A stretch of DNA of 64,000 nucleotides from Spirodela intermedia (lineage: Eukaryota > Streptophyta > Magnoliopsida > Alismatales > Araceae), in NCBI GenBank assembly GCA_902729315.2, contig LR746266.1, positions 377,001-441,000 on the forward strand. The letters are read 5' to 3'. A program made the translations under genes and the position numbers. Within the stretch, counting starts at the first letter, position 1, and every line of letters starts with the position of its first letter. Below are positions 11,741-23,278 of the stretch, piece by piece. The notes below the pieces were generated by a model. It worked only from the letters and a program-made list of their open reading frames with translations. It did not search any database and was not told the DNA's origin.

Positions 11741-14617
11741 TCACTCTTCCTCCTTGACGAAACCATACATCTCCTGCTTGACGTCGTCGTCGTCGTCCTC
11801 CTCTTCCTCCTCCTTGTTGCAGCCGTCGTACTCCTCGTCATCGATCTCTGTCGGAGATCGCGCCCGGTGAATCCATCAATCCTGCAAAGGAACCTGACTG
11901 GAGAGCTCGGAGATGAATGCGGGCAGAGGGCATACCGGCGCTGAAGAGGGCGTCGTCCTCGTCGGTGTGAGCGGCCTCTGAAGAAGAGGTTGGCTGAATG
12001 AGCTCCACCCAGTTGGACTCGTCGTCTTCCCTGGTAAAGAGCCCGGTTCTCTCCACTGTCCAGTCTTCAACGCCGCTGATGGCGTCGACCGAGAGGGGGT
12101 CCGTCTGTCTGTTCTTCAGAAGGTGCCTTCAAGAAGAGCTTACTCACTCAGTCGGTTATTTATTCGGTCAACGTCTCTATCCTCATACAAGAAAAATAAG
12201 GATAAATTCCTTTTTTAGGAAAAAAAAGTTTTTTTTTTTTGGTGGTAACATAAATTGAGTGCAGACAATTCGGTGATCTCATGAACCACTGGCTTTGACT
12301 TGCAAAGGCTTTCCCTTACCGTTGGAATACAGGCTCATCTATGAGGTCAAACCATTAGTTTTGACTTGGGTGGAATAAGCTTCATATTAAAAAAACCATT
12401 GGAGAATATATATATATTGCGGTCGTATAGATGGATATAGTCAGCTCAGGTATGAGGTCAACGAAACCAAGAACTCCCCTTACCTTTGCTGCAATCTAAG
12501 GTTGTACCGGACATAAATGAGATCACTGAGTCTCTGATGCTCCAAATGGTTCTTTCTTTGGCTGTGCATCTGCTCGAAGGGGATGCGGCTTCGCTCGCAT
12601 CCTCTCGCACTACACGTTTGGCTGAGGATTCTGATGGCCAGGCGAGCCAGGTTCGGGCAACCCCCGCCATATGTTGACCACCATTCGCCTGATGAATTGC
12701 CAAAAGGAGAGGCAAAGATCTAAAATAAGCAGAGCAATTGATTGAACTGCAAGCAGACTGCCCGGAAAATAGTAAAAATATATAATTTTTCTGGGAGAAG
12801 GGCGGAGGGAGGGTTCAGTCACCGGGGAGCAGGGTGTGCCTGGCCCTGATCGCCATCTTCCTCCCGAAATCCCCAGTCGCGTTCTTGTAGGCGGTCAGTT
12901 CCTTGTTGATTTTATCCTGAGATTTCATCTCGGGCACCAGCCTCTCGATGCAGTCCAGCACCCCCGTCATGATCTCGTTCGGGACCTCCCCTTTAATGCG
13001 GTAGAAGAACTGAGGGTTGAGGAAGAAGCCTGCAGCCTGGAGAGGGCGCGGCAGCTCCTTGTGCCACCTCCAGTCGATGATGTTCCAGTAGGGCATGTAA
13101 TCCTTCTTCATCTTCAGCACCCTCCTCATCACCTCCTTCGCCCGGTGCAGACCCCTGTAAATGTAACCCATGGCAGGCCGTTTGATGCTGTCGACCATCC
13201 TCAAGACCTGCACCAGGGGGTCCGTCAGCTGAACCAGGGAGTCGACCGACGACCAGAACGTCGGGCTGCATATGAGCTCCGTCATGGCAGCCGCGGCCTC
13301 GTTCTTCGAGCACGAACTGTTCTTCCATTCTTCGGAGCCCACCATGCTCGACAGATTCTCCTTCAAACCCGCCATGGCTTTCAGGGTCATGAAGGTGGTG
13401 TCAGACGGGCTCCTCCCGGGCCGCACCAGCTCCTTCCCGTCGGTGAACCTCCTCGCCATGTTCAGAACCTCCGCATGGTTGTAGACGAACCGCGTGATCG
13501 ATCTCGCGTGCTCCAAGATTATGCTTGCGGGTTCCAGCTTCACGATGTCCTCGAGCATGGCGTCAACGCATCGGGAAGCACAGGGCGTCCAGAACATGGA
13601 CGGGAAGGTCTCGGTCAACCTCTTTCCGGCGAGGGCGTGGGTCTCCGTGTTGCTGGTAACGACCTGGAGCACGTTTCCCACACCCACTTCCTCGACGACG
13701 AGCTTGAGCAGCTCATACAGAGCATCTGCAGATGTAACCATCTGCGACGCATCCACCGATTTTAAGAACATTACCCCTTCTGGGCAGTAGACCATGAAGT
13801 TTATCAAGGTCTGGTCCGCCTCCGTCGTCCACTCGTCGGCCAGAATGGAGCACCCTGTTCGCGTCCAGGTCTCCTTGTAGAAATCTACAGTGGCCTTCAT
13901 TTCCTCCACTGAATTCTTCAGTACCCACCCGCGGAGGTCGTGGTACGAAGGAGCCTTGAAGCTCGGGCCGGCGGCGGCAATGGCGTCGATCATCGGCTGG
14001 AAATGGGCGGAGTTCACAGCATCCAGTGGGACCTCCGCTTCGTAGAGGAACCGGCCGATGGCCAGGCACACTTGATCTCCGTCCACTGTTCCCCCCAGGT
14101 TAGCTCTTGCGAACCCATTTTCCTTCAATGGAGGAGACAGGTTCTTGGCCGCCCTCCTCCTCTTCCTCTCGTGGGTTCTGGCGACGACTTCCTCCTCCCT
14201 CTTCTCCAGTTGCACCGCCTCCGGCTCCACAGAAATCGGCATGGCCACCAGCTGGAGCCCCATCTCTGCTTCAGAATGGCCGTCAGCGGTGTCCGCCGGC
14301 TTCACAGGGTTGAGCTTCTTAACCTCCTCCGCTAACTTCTGCTTCTTCCTCCTCCTCATCACCACCCCGTCCAGGCTCTGCTGCATCGCTCGGCGCACCT
14401 CCATGCTGACCTTGGGGCAGCTCGAGGCGTTGCCCTTCTGGCAGGCGAGGTGCTCCTTGATGCGGTGGATTCCTCCCCCTGAGAACAGCTTGTGGCAGTA
14501 CATGCACCTGAGATGGATCCTGTCTGCCCTCTTGATCATATGGCAGTGCTTCCACGCCGGGTCGTGCTTCTGCGAGCTCAGGGGAAGAATGATGTCCGGC
14601 CCAGGTGACGAAGCCAT
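11741..14617 (-). CDS. BED zinc-finger, hAT-transposase-derived protein (probably domesticated)
   Basis: A 759-aa protein from four exons: 14617..12823, 12688..12484, 12108..11936 and 11847..11741. All junctions keep frame. The N-terminus has a BED-type zinc finger (C38-x2-C41, H51, H56; CMYCHKLFSGGGIHRIKEH). The middle (about 235-470) is a DUF659/transposase-like region with ILADEW and DAMLEDIVKLE. The hAT dimerisation region is split over the exon 1-2 junction: GEWWSTYGGGCPNLARLAIR follows the intron. The C-terminus is acidic (KEEEEDDDDD, ending FVKEEE). Such proteins are usually single-copy transcription-factor-like host genes in plants. No terminal inverted repeats or 8-bp target duplication were seen by eye at the ends. 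The start ATG at 14617 follows a probable 5' UTR intron acceptor (TTTTTGCAG at 14624). A longer in-frame start at 14758 would translate across that acceptor and is less likely. Confidence 0.85.
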
Positions 14618-15240
14618 GTCGACCTGCAAAAACACAACCGACGAACGGTCACCACCCTGCAAGAAATCACAGCTGAGCTCCCCACGAAGCCCTCCAATGG
14701 CGGAATCTCTCGGATTCACCCTCTTCTCTTCTCCTCCGCGACAAGAACCAGGAATCAAACTCCCCCCCTTCCCGGTTGAATCGACGAAAACAGCGCATAT
14801 ATCAGAGAATTAGGTCAATGAAGCAAGCCACGACCGAGCATACTCAGACCTCCGGACAATGCCGAGCGGAAACAACAGCAAGAGAATTCAGAAGAACCCC
14901 ATGTACGGACAATGCGTCGGAAACTAAACAAGCGACTGAGAGAAGCACGCCATGGAACTGCCCGCGGCTCCCCACAAGGGCACCGAGAAAGAAGGAAATC
15001 CGGTCGGAGGACGAAGAGGCCGGCCATGGAACAGGACGACCGTGCGCTCGTCGGGGGTTTTAAGAGGGAAGAAACCGGGAAATGGAGGAGGAAAAATGTT
15101 GGGTTTTTCTCACTCGGGGCCTGGCGGGCGAAGGCGGTCGCTCCCAATGTCCCCGCGGCGAGCCGCAGAGAACCAGAAGAGGGCGATCTGGAGCGGTCCG
15201 GCTTTGGGTCGGCGTATTATAGCCGGGAAGGAAGGGAATA
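14618..15240 (-). promoter_or_regulatory. 5' leader, leader intron and probable promoter of the BED/hAT gene
   Basis: Minus-strand sequence just upstream of the BED/hAT start. A 3' splice site ending at 14624 suggests an intron in the 5' UTR; the donor was not located with confidence. The segment 15000-15240 is GC-rich with no conserved frame. Open frames of about 110-220 codons on both strands here have biased Arg/Gly/Pro composition and no family signal, so I treat them as chance frames in GC-rich DNA. Confidence 0.4.
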
Positions 15241-18200
15241 GGGTTGTGACCGGGCGAGCCGGTCAGGCCGCCAGGGGGATAGGGGTAATTTCCGACCCGG
15301 TCGTTCCCTGGTTTTCCGGCTCTTGGGCTGTCGACCGCCCAGTTGGGCCCGTTGACCGGGAGAAAACCGGAGCTCCCGGTTGCTTTGGCGGCGGTTCGGA
15401 TTCCGGCCGGCCGTCGCCCCGGGTCGGACCAGCCGGCGGCGGCCTGCGCTGCGCGGTCGATCTTCCTTCTCCTTCCCTTGAACCTGATCTTCCCCGCGGG
15501 ATTTGGGTTTTCGTCTCCCGCCCTTTTGCGCGGCGGACGGAGAGGCGGCGAGGGCTCTTCCTTCTGCATCCCTCCGTGTGTTTTCCTGGGGGATTGGATC
15601 GCCTCAGCACAGATTGCCGGCGATCCCTGCGACTGTTCCTCCGGCTCCTGGTTAGGGTTTTTGATGCTCCAAAATGGTGGGTTTTTGGTTCGGTGATAGG
15701 GGTTGTGGACGCGGAAAAGTGTTATCAACGTGTTAGCTCAGGGTGCAGGTTGGATCTGGAAGGAACCGCCATCTGGATCAATCCTTCTGGTTATAAGGCG
15801 ACTTCTGCATTTTTATTTATTTTGTTTTTATTTTGTAAATCGAGGGAGGTTTACGACGATTATAGGCTGAGGCTGTCAAAAGCCGATAGTTCTGCAGCGC
15901 TGTTTTGAATCGTTCATCCCTAAATTTTTGCTCGATTTAGGCAATTATTTGATGTACCGAGTGAGTGTGCACTGAGTGGAGTGCAAAAATCTGATGCAAA
16001 TTTGGCGAATGTGTCGGGAATTTCGGTTGAATTCCATGACTATTTGTACCCAAAATGATCATCTCGAGAATGCTGATTGGCCCTAGACCATATCTACTCC
16101 CAAAGTAAGGATATGATCCTACTCGATAGAAGACCATAGCAAACTCCTTGTTGCGTTAGATGTCAGGCAGCTTTCTCATGCTCTTCAGGTATTTGGTTTT
16201 ACTGTGTCCTTTTTCGGACCTCAGATTGAACAGGTTGAGGTTATTCCTCTGATTGAGAATCTTTAAGCTTCTAAGAACGATCCAGATTAGTAACTGATCT
16301 AAGAACGCCTAATCTTCCTTACGCAGACTCCTGCATTTTTATTTTTACATTTTTTTTCGATTCCCTATAGTTTCTCATGCATGTCAGTGATCCGTATGCA
16401 TATGCCTGTTTATGTATAGAGCCCTCGATTTCAGAATGGTGTTATTCTGGTTTCATTTTGCAGTGGCCATTATCCTTCTACAGCAATGTTCCTGTTCCAC
16501 ATATAAGTAGAGATTACACATCTGAGCCATGGCACTCTGACACATTGGGATCTCCATTCACAGTTCATATGATTTTGACTACTTGGAAAGCGGGAAGAGT
16601 CCTAAGATTTTTTATTTTTTTTGGGGTACATATTTACTGCTGACCAATTCGGCCCTCTTAAACGCTTTTGCTTATGAATTTTTCTCATTTTAGGAGTGTC
16701 CCTGGTCTTATTGGCGCACACAGATCTTGCACCTTACCGTAGCAAATAATGTATTCTTTTGAAATTAAATTGGTTCAGACTGGTCTTAGTCTCTACTGTT
16801 CTATCAGTTCCTCGTAAAGGCCCTGTGATTTTTCATCAGACACAGCTAATTTAGAACGAAGACCCTTCGTGTTTCCTTTGAGAGCCAGGTTCCAGTTGGT
16901 GGTGCAAAGCCTCGGACATCGTCAATCAATAGACTTGAAATTATATTAATTATCTCTTTTTGAGGTATGAGTCGATGAAAATGATTTATTGCTTGTTTCA
17001 ATGTAGATTGCGGGATGTCCATTGCCGGATCCCAATATATCTGCTTCTCCTGTGTTCATGGCTCCAAGGATGGCTTTCACTATGACCCACGTTGTTAAAT
17101 GCCATGAATGCCAGCTGTTGCTTCCTTCTGTTGCCATCTGGTACGGGCTCTAGCAACTCTCTAGTATAAAAAGTCACATGCTAGACCAGTGGATGTCAGA
17201 TCACGGAATCCGTTAAGAAGCTTCTGGTTGTGGTGCTGAGGTTATGATGAAACAGTATGAACTGAAGTTATCCACAGACCCTCCGAGTGGAACATTAGAA
17301 GCACATTAATGAAGCTAGCCTAGCACAAGATCAAGCAATATTTTCCCTGGTTGACTAAAATTTACCTTGCTTAGATGTAGATTCCTGCAATTACCTTTGG
17401 GGGATCTGGATTATTTATTTTATCTGGGTTCATAAGTTAGTTCCCCATGAGATCTAAATGCTCAACTTTAACCTTAGTTTTTTCACTTAGATCATCAGAT
17501 TCTGTCAGAGAAATCTTCCTCTTTTCCACTCCTTTCTCTTCTATCCTCCTTTGTCATGGGCGGTCTGGAATCCTGGCTCATTCGGTTTCCTTCCTTTGTG
17601 CTTCCCAACTCAGAAGCCCAGAAAGTCTCCTATCTGTGGTTGAATTCTTTCGAAGACATTCCCCCGGTGGACCTGAAACTGATTTTCCAAGCTTTCCTCT
17701 GAGCTTCATCTATGATCCCCAGGTATGTTTTCATATTCTTTGAGACTGCTTCAATGAAATCTGTGGGCAGACTGATGGCCTTTGACTTTGGCAGAGAGGA
17801 GAGGAGTTGCAGGTGTTCTGGTCATATGAATGAATGAACCAGTAGCATTCCACCCTGTTCTGCACAATCTTGATCTGGTCTCTGGGCTTTCATTTCCTTA
17901 CGTGCTGAAGCTCTGAAGACTTTTTTTCTCCTAGCAGGAGATTGTTCTCAAATTCTTTCTGGAACAAACACTTCACATCTCTCTCTTTCTCTCTCTCTCT
18001 CTCTCCCTCTCTCTCCCTATATATATGTGTGTGTGTAGCAATCTGTCTATCTGGTCAAGGGGCACACGGAAGCACATACGGTAGACCCAGATCCTTGTGT
18101 TTAGATGTTTTTCTCTGCTTGAGATTTTTTCTGGGCGGTGCCTCCCTGTCCCTCGCGACTTCTTTGAAGAAGCTTCAGATGCGGGGCTGATGGGAGTTGG

Positions 18201-19025
18201 GTTAATGAAGCCCCTCGTGTCCCCGGACTTCGGCTGCGGCGTCTCCTCGTTCTACGTTGACCCTCTTTCCAGCGTAGAACCCCTCCGGGGGCCCACCGTC
18301 ATTCCTCCTCGGTCGTCACAAAATATCATCAAATTAATCATTAATAATAATACTATTAATAATATATTACAATAGTAGTTGAGATCGTTATGACTTTCGC
18401 ACTGGATATTCCAAGTGATCGATGGATTAATCGATCTTACGGTCCTTTGGTCAACGGTCCGGGGTTTGCCGGTGGAGGAAGCAATGGAGACTGAGCACGG
18501 TGTGAAAAAGGAACGAGCTTTCGGAGTTCTTTGGACCCACCGCCATGGAAATAATAGTCAGGGAGGGAGGGCGCTGACTTGTGGGGTTCCCCGTCGGACA
18601 CGGGGACGATGCATATCACGTAGCATCCGTCGTTATGCGGAGGCGACGGCCGCGGTCAAGGGTAGGCAAACCACCTGGAGACACTGGGGGTCCGTGGACC
18701 GCGTTGAACACTGCCTCAGACGCAGGCCACCTGAGGAAGATGGCGGCGAAGATACGCCTTTCCAAGAAGGGACGGGAGGGGAGATCGGTGCAGGTCACTA
18801 ACACAGGGTGGCCCACCTCAAGCGTGGCGTACTACGCAGCTCGGCGGTGGTTGCGAGCAGTTAACCGGCCATCTTCCCCCATCCTGGCGTGAACTGGTCA
18901 GCTTCCTCCTCCCTTCGATCTCCTCTTAAAGTGATAGCGTGCCTTCCCTCTTTCTCCCCATAAGAATCAGAAAAAAAAGTAATAGCCCGCTTCAAGTGAG
19001 GGAGGGAGAGAGGTAAGGGCGGAGG
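15241..19025. other. gene-poor interval with cryptic exon-like fragments
   Basis: No gene can be supported. A GC-rich block (15240-15660) with a telo-box-like TTAGGGTTT (about 15653) looks like a plus-strand promoter or leader, divergent from the BED/hAT gene. Further right are isolated plus-strand segments with splice-like borders: 16464-16572 (TTGCAG then WPLSFYSNVPVPHISRD) and about 17570-17721 (RRHSPGGPETDFPSFPLSF ending at CCCCAG, GTATGT). They cannot be joined into a frame and may be remnants of a gene or of a non-coding transcript. A CT repeat with a short (TG)n lies at about 17980-18037. Confidence 0.35.
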
Positions 19026-20495
19026 ATGGGGAGAGAAGTGGTGGCGGAGCTGGAGGGGACACTTCTCAGAAGCCCCGATGTTTTCCCGTACTTCATGCTG
19101 GTGGCCTTTGAGGCTTCTGGGCTGATCAGATTCGCGCTCCTGCTGCTTCTGTGGCCAGTGGTCCGTCTGCTCGGCGCCGCCGGCCGTGGGGACCTCGCGC
19201 TGCGCGTCATGGTCTTCGTCGCCGTGGCCGGCGTTCGGGAGGCGGAGATAGAGGCGGTGGCGAGGGCCGTCCTGCCCAAGTTCTTCCTGGACGACGTGGA
19301 CATGACGGCGTGGGGAGTTTTCAGCACCTCCTCGGAGGAGAGACGGGTGGTCGTGACGGCGCTGCCGCGGGTGATGGTGGAGATGTTCGCCAAGGATCAC
19401 CTCCGCGCCGACGAGGTGGTTGGGGCCGAGTTGCATGTCCACCGCGTGGGGATCGCCACCGGGTTCCTCAAGAACGGAACCGACTCTCTCTCCCCTTCTC
19501 TCTCTAAGAAAGGCGAGAGACCCAGACTAGGGATTGGCCGACCGTCCTCGTCTTCCTCCTTCCTGTCGCTCTGCGAGGAGCAGCTTCATCCTCCGTTTCT
19601 CGCGCAGGAGAAGACCCTGCCGGAGCCCCGTCCGCTGCCGGTCATCTTCCACGACGGGCGCCTAGTGCCTCGCCCCACGCCGGCCATGGCTCTGCTCATC
19701 ATCCTGTGGATACCCATCGGCGTCCTCGTGGCCTTCGTGCGCATCCTGGTCGGCATCGTCGTGCCGCTCAGGCTCACCCCGTATCTGGTCCGCCCCTTCG
19801 GTGGCGAGCTCATCGTGCGGGGCCGCCCGCCGCAGCCCCCGACCAGCGGCACCGGCGGCGTGCTCTTCGTCTGCACCCACCGCACCCTCATGGACCCCGT
19901 CGTCCTCTCCATGGTCCTCGGCCGCAACGTCCCCGCCGTCACCTACTCCATCTCCAGGCTCTCGGAGATCCTCTCCCCGATAAGAACAGTGCGTCTGTCG
20001 AGGGACCGGCAGGTGGACGGTGACCGTATAAAGGCGGAGCTCGCCATGGGAGATCTTGTGGTCTGCCCGGAGGGCACCACGTGCCGCGAGCCTTTCTTGC
20101 TGCGATTCTCCGGGCTGTTCGCGGAACTGACGGACAGGATAGTGCCGGTGGCCATGAACTACCGAGTAGGGTTCTTCCATGCGACGACGGCGAGGGGGTG
20201 GAAGGCGATGGACCCCATCTTCTTCTTCATGAACCCTCGTCCTGCTTACGAGGTCACCTTCCTGAACCAGCTGCCCGCGGAGGCCACCTGCTCCGCCGGG
20301 AAGAACCCCCACGACGTCGCCAACTACGTGCAGAGGATCCTCGCCTCCACGCTCGGCTTCGAGTGCACCAATTTCACCAGAAAGGACAAGTACAGGGTGC
20401 TCGCCGGCAACGACGGCATGGTCTCCTCCCTGGTCGCCTCCGCAACGATCGAGGACCGCTTCAGGAGGCTCCTCGGCTTCTTCTTCCTTCATTGA
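19026..20495 (+). CDS. GPAT: plant glycerol-3-phosphate acyltransferase (sn-2 GPAT family), phosphatase motifs degenerate
   Basis: 489 aa, read as one exon. Makes extracellular lipid precursors (cutin or suberin) by moving an acyl group from acyl-CoA to glycerol-3-phosphate at the endoplasmic reticulum. The acyltransferase half shows block I H285-RTLM-D290, block II around [10 protein letters not shown], block III PEGT (348-351) and block IV VPVAMN (373-378). Membrane segments are likely at 22-50 and 220-250. The N-terminal HAD-like half starts [19 protein letters not shown]: the catalytic DxD is ExE (E8, E10), and the later GDR-x2-D motif reads GRPSS near 171. In family terms this points to the phosphatase-inactive group (GPAT1-3, GPAT5/7) and not the bifunctional GPAT4/6/8 group. 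The tail [20 protein letters not shown] is typical. Which GPAT subclass it is remains uncertain. The start lies in GGAGGATGGGG and fits the family N-terminus. Confidence 0.9.
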   Translation: MGREVVAELEGTLLRSPDVFPYFMLVAFEASGLIRFALLLLLWPVVRLLGAAGRGDLALRVMVFVAVAGVREAEIEAVARAVLPKFFLDDVDMTAWGVFSTSSEERRVVVTALPRVMVEMFAKDHLRADEVVGAELHVHRVGIATGFLKNGTDSLSPSLSKKGERPRLGIGRPSSSSSFLSLCEEQLHPPFLAQEKTLPEPRPLPVIFHDGRLVPRPTPAMALLIILWIPIGVLVAFVRILVGIVVPLRLTPYLVRPFGGELIVRGRPPQPPTSGTGGVLFVCTHRTLMDPVVLSMVLGRNVPAVTYSISRLSEILSPIRTVRLSRDRQVDGDRIKAELAMGDLVVCPEGTTCREPFLLRFSGLFAELTDRIVPVAMNYRVGFFHATTARGWKAMDPIFFFMNPRPAYEVTFLNQLPAEATCSAGKNPHDVANYVQRILASTLGFECTNFTRKDKYRVLAGNDGMVSSLVASATIEDRFRRLLGFFFLH

Positions 20496-21229
20496 TTCTC
20501 TCTCTCTCTCAGCATCTCCGCCATTGATGGGAGCCTGCGAGTAGACGGGGACCTTGCATACCCAACAATCCTCTCATCGAGTGAAGCTTTCTGCTGGGAT
20601 CCATCTTACTCCCCTCTCCGGGGCGGAGGGCGTTTGTCTCATATTTCTTGTATACTTTATTTATTGTCAATTTTTATGAATTATTATTTTCCGGGGTTCA
20701 ACTATTGGGCCCACATGCGGACACAAATGGCGACGGCCCATTAATAGGATGGCCCATTAGTCTCACCGGAACGGACAGTACCCCCCCCCCCTCGTCGGCC
20801 CTACCTTTTCTCTCTTCTCCCATTGGCTGTCGTGAGAGGCCTACGGGGCCCACCAACGGTAGGCCCCTTCTCGCCCCCCCGGGGGGGGGGGGGTGGGCGT
20901 TGAGGTGGGGTTCGTCCCACTTTTCTCCTTCCTTCCAGAATCTCTCTTCCTTTCCTGCTCTTTCGATCCATCCTGCGACTCCATCGCCATTTTCTCTCTG
21001 GTTTCTAGGGTTTGTTCCTCTGAGGGGATCCATCCATTCCCGGCCGGGGTGGGGGGAGGGGAGGGGGGGGAAGGATCTTATTCCTGGCTTCTTCGTCGGA
21101 TTTCGTATCCCCCTGATCGTCTCCCTGCTTCTTATCTCCGCCCGCACATCAAAATCGTGGTCTGGAGAGAAGGAGAGGCTCCTCTCCGGAGGAGGACTCT
21201 CGCCCCGACCGACGGCGAGGGAGGCTTCG
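20496..21229. other. intergenic: GPAT 3' UTR and RDUF-type gene promoter/leader
   Basis: Contains GPAT 3' sequence, GGGCCC/TGGCCCA motifs (about 20707, 20748), a C-run then G-run (about 20874-20893) and a G-rich stretch at about 21042-21071. An upstream in-frame extension of the RING frame to 20648 has low-complexity Pro/Ser content and I treat it as 5' UTR and promoter. Confidence 0.4.
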
Positions 21230-22348
21230 ATGTCTTCCGCCGGGGGGGAGACGAGGACGGCCGGCGGCGCCGGCGGCGGAGGAGGATCGGCGTCATATTG
21301 GTGCTCCCGCTGCTGCAGGCTCTCCAGGGTGATAACGCGTGGAGCTCTCGTCTGCCCGGAGTGCGATCCGGGCTTCGTGGAGGGAGCCGAAACGCCACCC
21401 CAGATCTCGTCCTCCTCCGGGGCCGGCGGATTCGCCACAGACGTGCTCCACAGCACGTCCAGCCCCGGCGCTTCCCCCCGCCGCCGCCGTCATCACGATT
21501 TAGGGTTCCGCCGGGGAGGGCGGACTTCTACCGTCGATCGCTCGCCCTTCAATCCGGTCATCGTCCTCCGCGGCCCCTCTGAAACTGGCAACGATGGCGG
21601 CGTTGCAGATGGCGCCGCCGGTGCCTTCGAGCTCTACTACGACGAAGGTGCAGGCGCTGGGCTGAGGCCCCTTCCGGCCAGCGTATCGGACTTCCTCATG
21701 GGGGCGGGCTTCGACCGCTTGCTGGACCAGCTCACGCAGATCGACACCAACGGGCTTGGAGGAAGATGGTGCGATCAACCGCCGGCGTCGAAGGCCGCCG
21801 TCGAGTCGATGCCGACGATCGAGATCTCGGAAAGCTACGTTAATCTGGATTCCCACTGCGCCGTCTGCAAGGAACCCTTCGAGATGGGGACGGAAGCCCG
21901 CGAGATGCCCTGCAAGCATATATACCACCATGGATGCATCTTGCCATGGCTATCTCTGAGGAACTCCTGCCCTGTTTGTCGCCACGAAATGCCCCCGGAT
22001 GTCCCGGTTGGAAGGGCTCCACAGGAGGCAGTGGACGGCGGCGAGGAGGATGGCCTGGGGCTCACGATATGGAGGCTTCCCGGCGGCGGCTTCGCCGTCG
22101 GCAGGTTTTCCGGCGGGCGGAGGGCCGGAGAAAGGGAGCTTCCTCTGGTTTACACAGAGATGGATGGCGGATTCAACGCGAGCGGCGGCGCCCCCAGGAG
22201 GATATCTTGGACCTCCAGAAGCAGTCGCACCAGGCAAAGCGGACGGGTGAGGCGTGCCTTGGGCAGATTCTTCTCGTTCTTTGGGCGTCTGCGGTGGTCT
22301 TCCTCTGCAAGAACCAGCCATGGTTGGACCTTTGAAGAGGTTCGATAG
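21230..22348 (+). CDS. RDUF: RING-H2 E3 ubiquitin ligase of the RDUF1/RDUF2 type (zinc ribbon, RING, DUF1117)
   Basis: 372 aa, intronless, GC-rich. The N-terminus has a zinc-ribbon pair C25-x2-C28 and C42-x2-C45 (SYWCSRCCRLS, VCPECDPGF). A C3H2C3 RING follows at 210-250 (C210, C213, C228, H230, H233, C236, C247, C250; CPVCRHEMP). The C-terminal about 110 residues (LTIWRLPGGGFAVGRFSGG and onwards) match the DUF1117 region of RDUF proteins. The stretch VSDFLMGAGFDRLLDQLTQI is the conserved linker of the wider RING-H2 family. RDUF1/2 in Arabidopsis are ABA- and drought-related ligases, so a similar role is inferred. The start MSSAGGETR was chosen because the zinc ribbon follows directly and the upstream frame is unlike protein. 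Confidence 0.88.
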   Translation: MSSAGGETRTAGGAGGGGGSASYWCSRCCRLSRVITRGALVCPECDPGFVEGAETPPQISSSSGAGGFATDVLHSTSSPGASPRRRRHHDLGFRRGGRTSTVDRSPFNPVIVLRGPSETGNDGGVADGAAGAFELYYDEGAGAGLRPLPASVSDFLMGAGFDRLLDQLTQIDTNGLGGRWCDQPPASKAAVESMPTIEISESYVNLDSHCAVCKEPFEMGTEAREMPCKHIYHHGCILPWLSLRNSCPVCRHEMPPDVPVGRAPQEAVDGGEEDGLGLTIWRLPGGGFAVGRFSGGRRAGERELPLVYTEMDGGFNASGGAPRRISWTSRSSRTRQSGRVRRALGRFFSFFGRLRWSSSARTSHGWTFEEVR

Positions 22349-23247
22349 CGGGAGTCTCACTGCGATCTCAAGTGGGTGGTCAATCCCCCTCCTCTCTACA
22401 GCTGTGTCCCAATCCTGAAGCGCAGTCGATATCTTCTTCCCTGGATCGCCGTGGAAGGTGAAGAGAACAAGGGTTTTGACAGGAGCAATGGCCGCGCTCC
22501 TCTGCATCGCTATCGAATGGCGAGGAAGAAGAAGAAGAAGAAGAAGACGACGACAGAGAGCCGCGGATGGTTCGGACCCGTCGGCCAGGTAACACTGCTA
22601 CCATTCAGAGGCTGATACCTTATCGTTTCTCACGATCACAAGCCCACCCCTTCCTTGTTCGCACATTTGTACTGTAGATTAAACGGATGGATGCCCATAA
22701 ATTCTTGCAGAGAGTGCCCCCCCTATTATTGATTCTTGCTGTTCTTCGCTCACCCTCAATCACGAGCAAGAATCGTGCTTGAGACTGTGAGAAGACCCCG
22801 TGCGGGATCAGAGAGAATCATCGAGTTCCTCGGATGACCGAAGGTCCGCATGAGAGAGAGGTAGGAACGGAGGGTTGAATCTCCGCATCCCGTGTTACTG
22901 CGAGCGCCCACCGGCAAAGAGGCGGAGTGGTTGAGACCTTCCTGTCCTGAGGCCACTAGCTCGAGCTAGAAAAAGGAGCTGGACAGCGAGTGATACCTCC
23001 GACCCAACCTAATTAGGGATTTTAAGAAGACAGATCTATGTGAACATCCTCTCTCTCTCTCTCTCTCTCTCTCCTTCTCTCTCTAGATATATGTGTCCTC
23101 TGTAAAGACGAGCGCTTTATCTCCCCCCTTCTTCACCTCTTTTCCTCTTTAGAAAGGCTGCGCTTACTGGGTCGGTCCTAGCTTTTGCTTGATGGAAAAC
23201 TTGTAACATCTGGGTACCCTCTTTCTCTCTCTGTCTCTGTCTCTGTT

Positions 23248-23278
<31 letters not shown>

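Noticed and set aside
12836-13765. 309-codon plus-strand open frame
   Set aside because: Antisense shadow of BED/hAT exon 1 in GC-rich DNA; His/Arg/Pro-rich and no domain.
14618-14758. Upstream in-frame start of the BED/hAT protein (MIPGSCRGG)
   Set aside because: The frame crosses a good 3' splice site (TTTTTGCAG, 14624), so this part is probably a leader intron.
14952-15908. 318-codon plus-strand frame upstream of the BED/hAT gene
   Set aside because: Arg/Gly/Pro-biased, no domain, overlaps the opposite-strand leader; typical of GC-rich promoter DNA.
19662-20492. 276-codon minus-strand open frame
   Set aside because: Antisense shadow of the GPAT gene, whose own frame has all the family motifs.
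20648-21229. N-terminal extension of the RDUF-type protein
   Set aside because: Same frame but Pro/Ser low-complexity, crosses G/C homopolymers; the zinc-ribbon domain starts right after the ATG at 21230.
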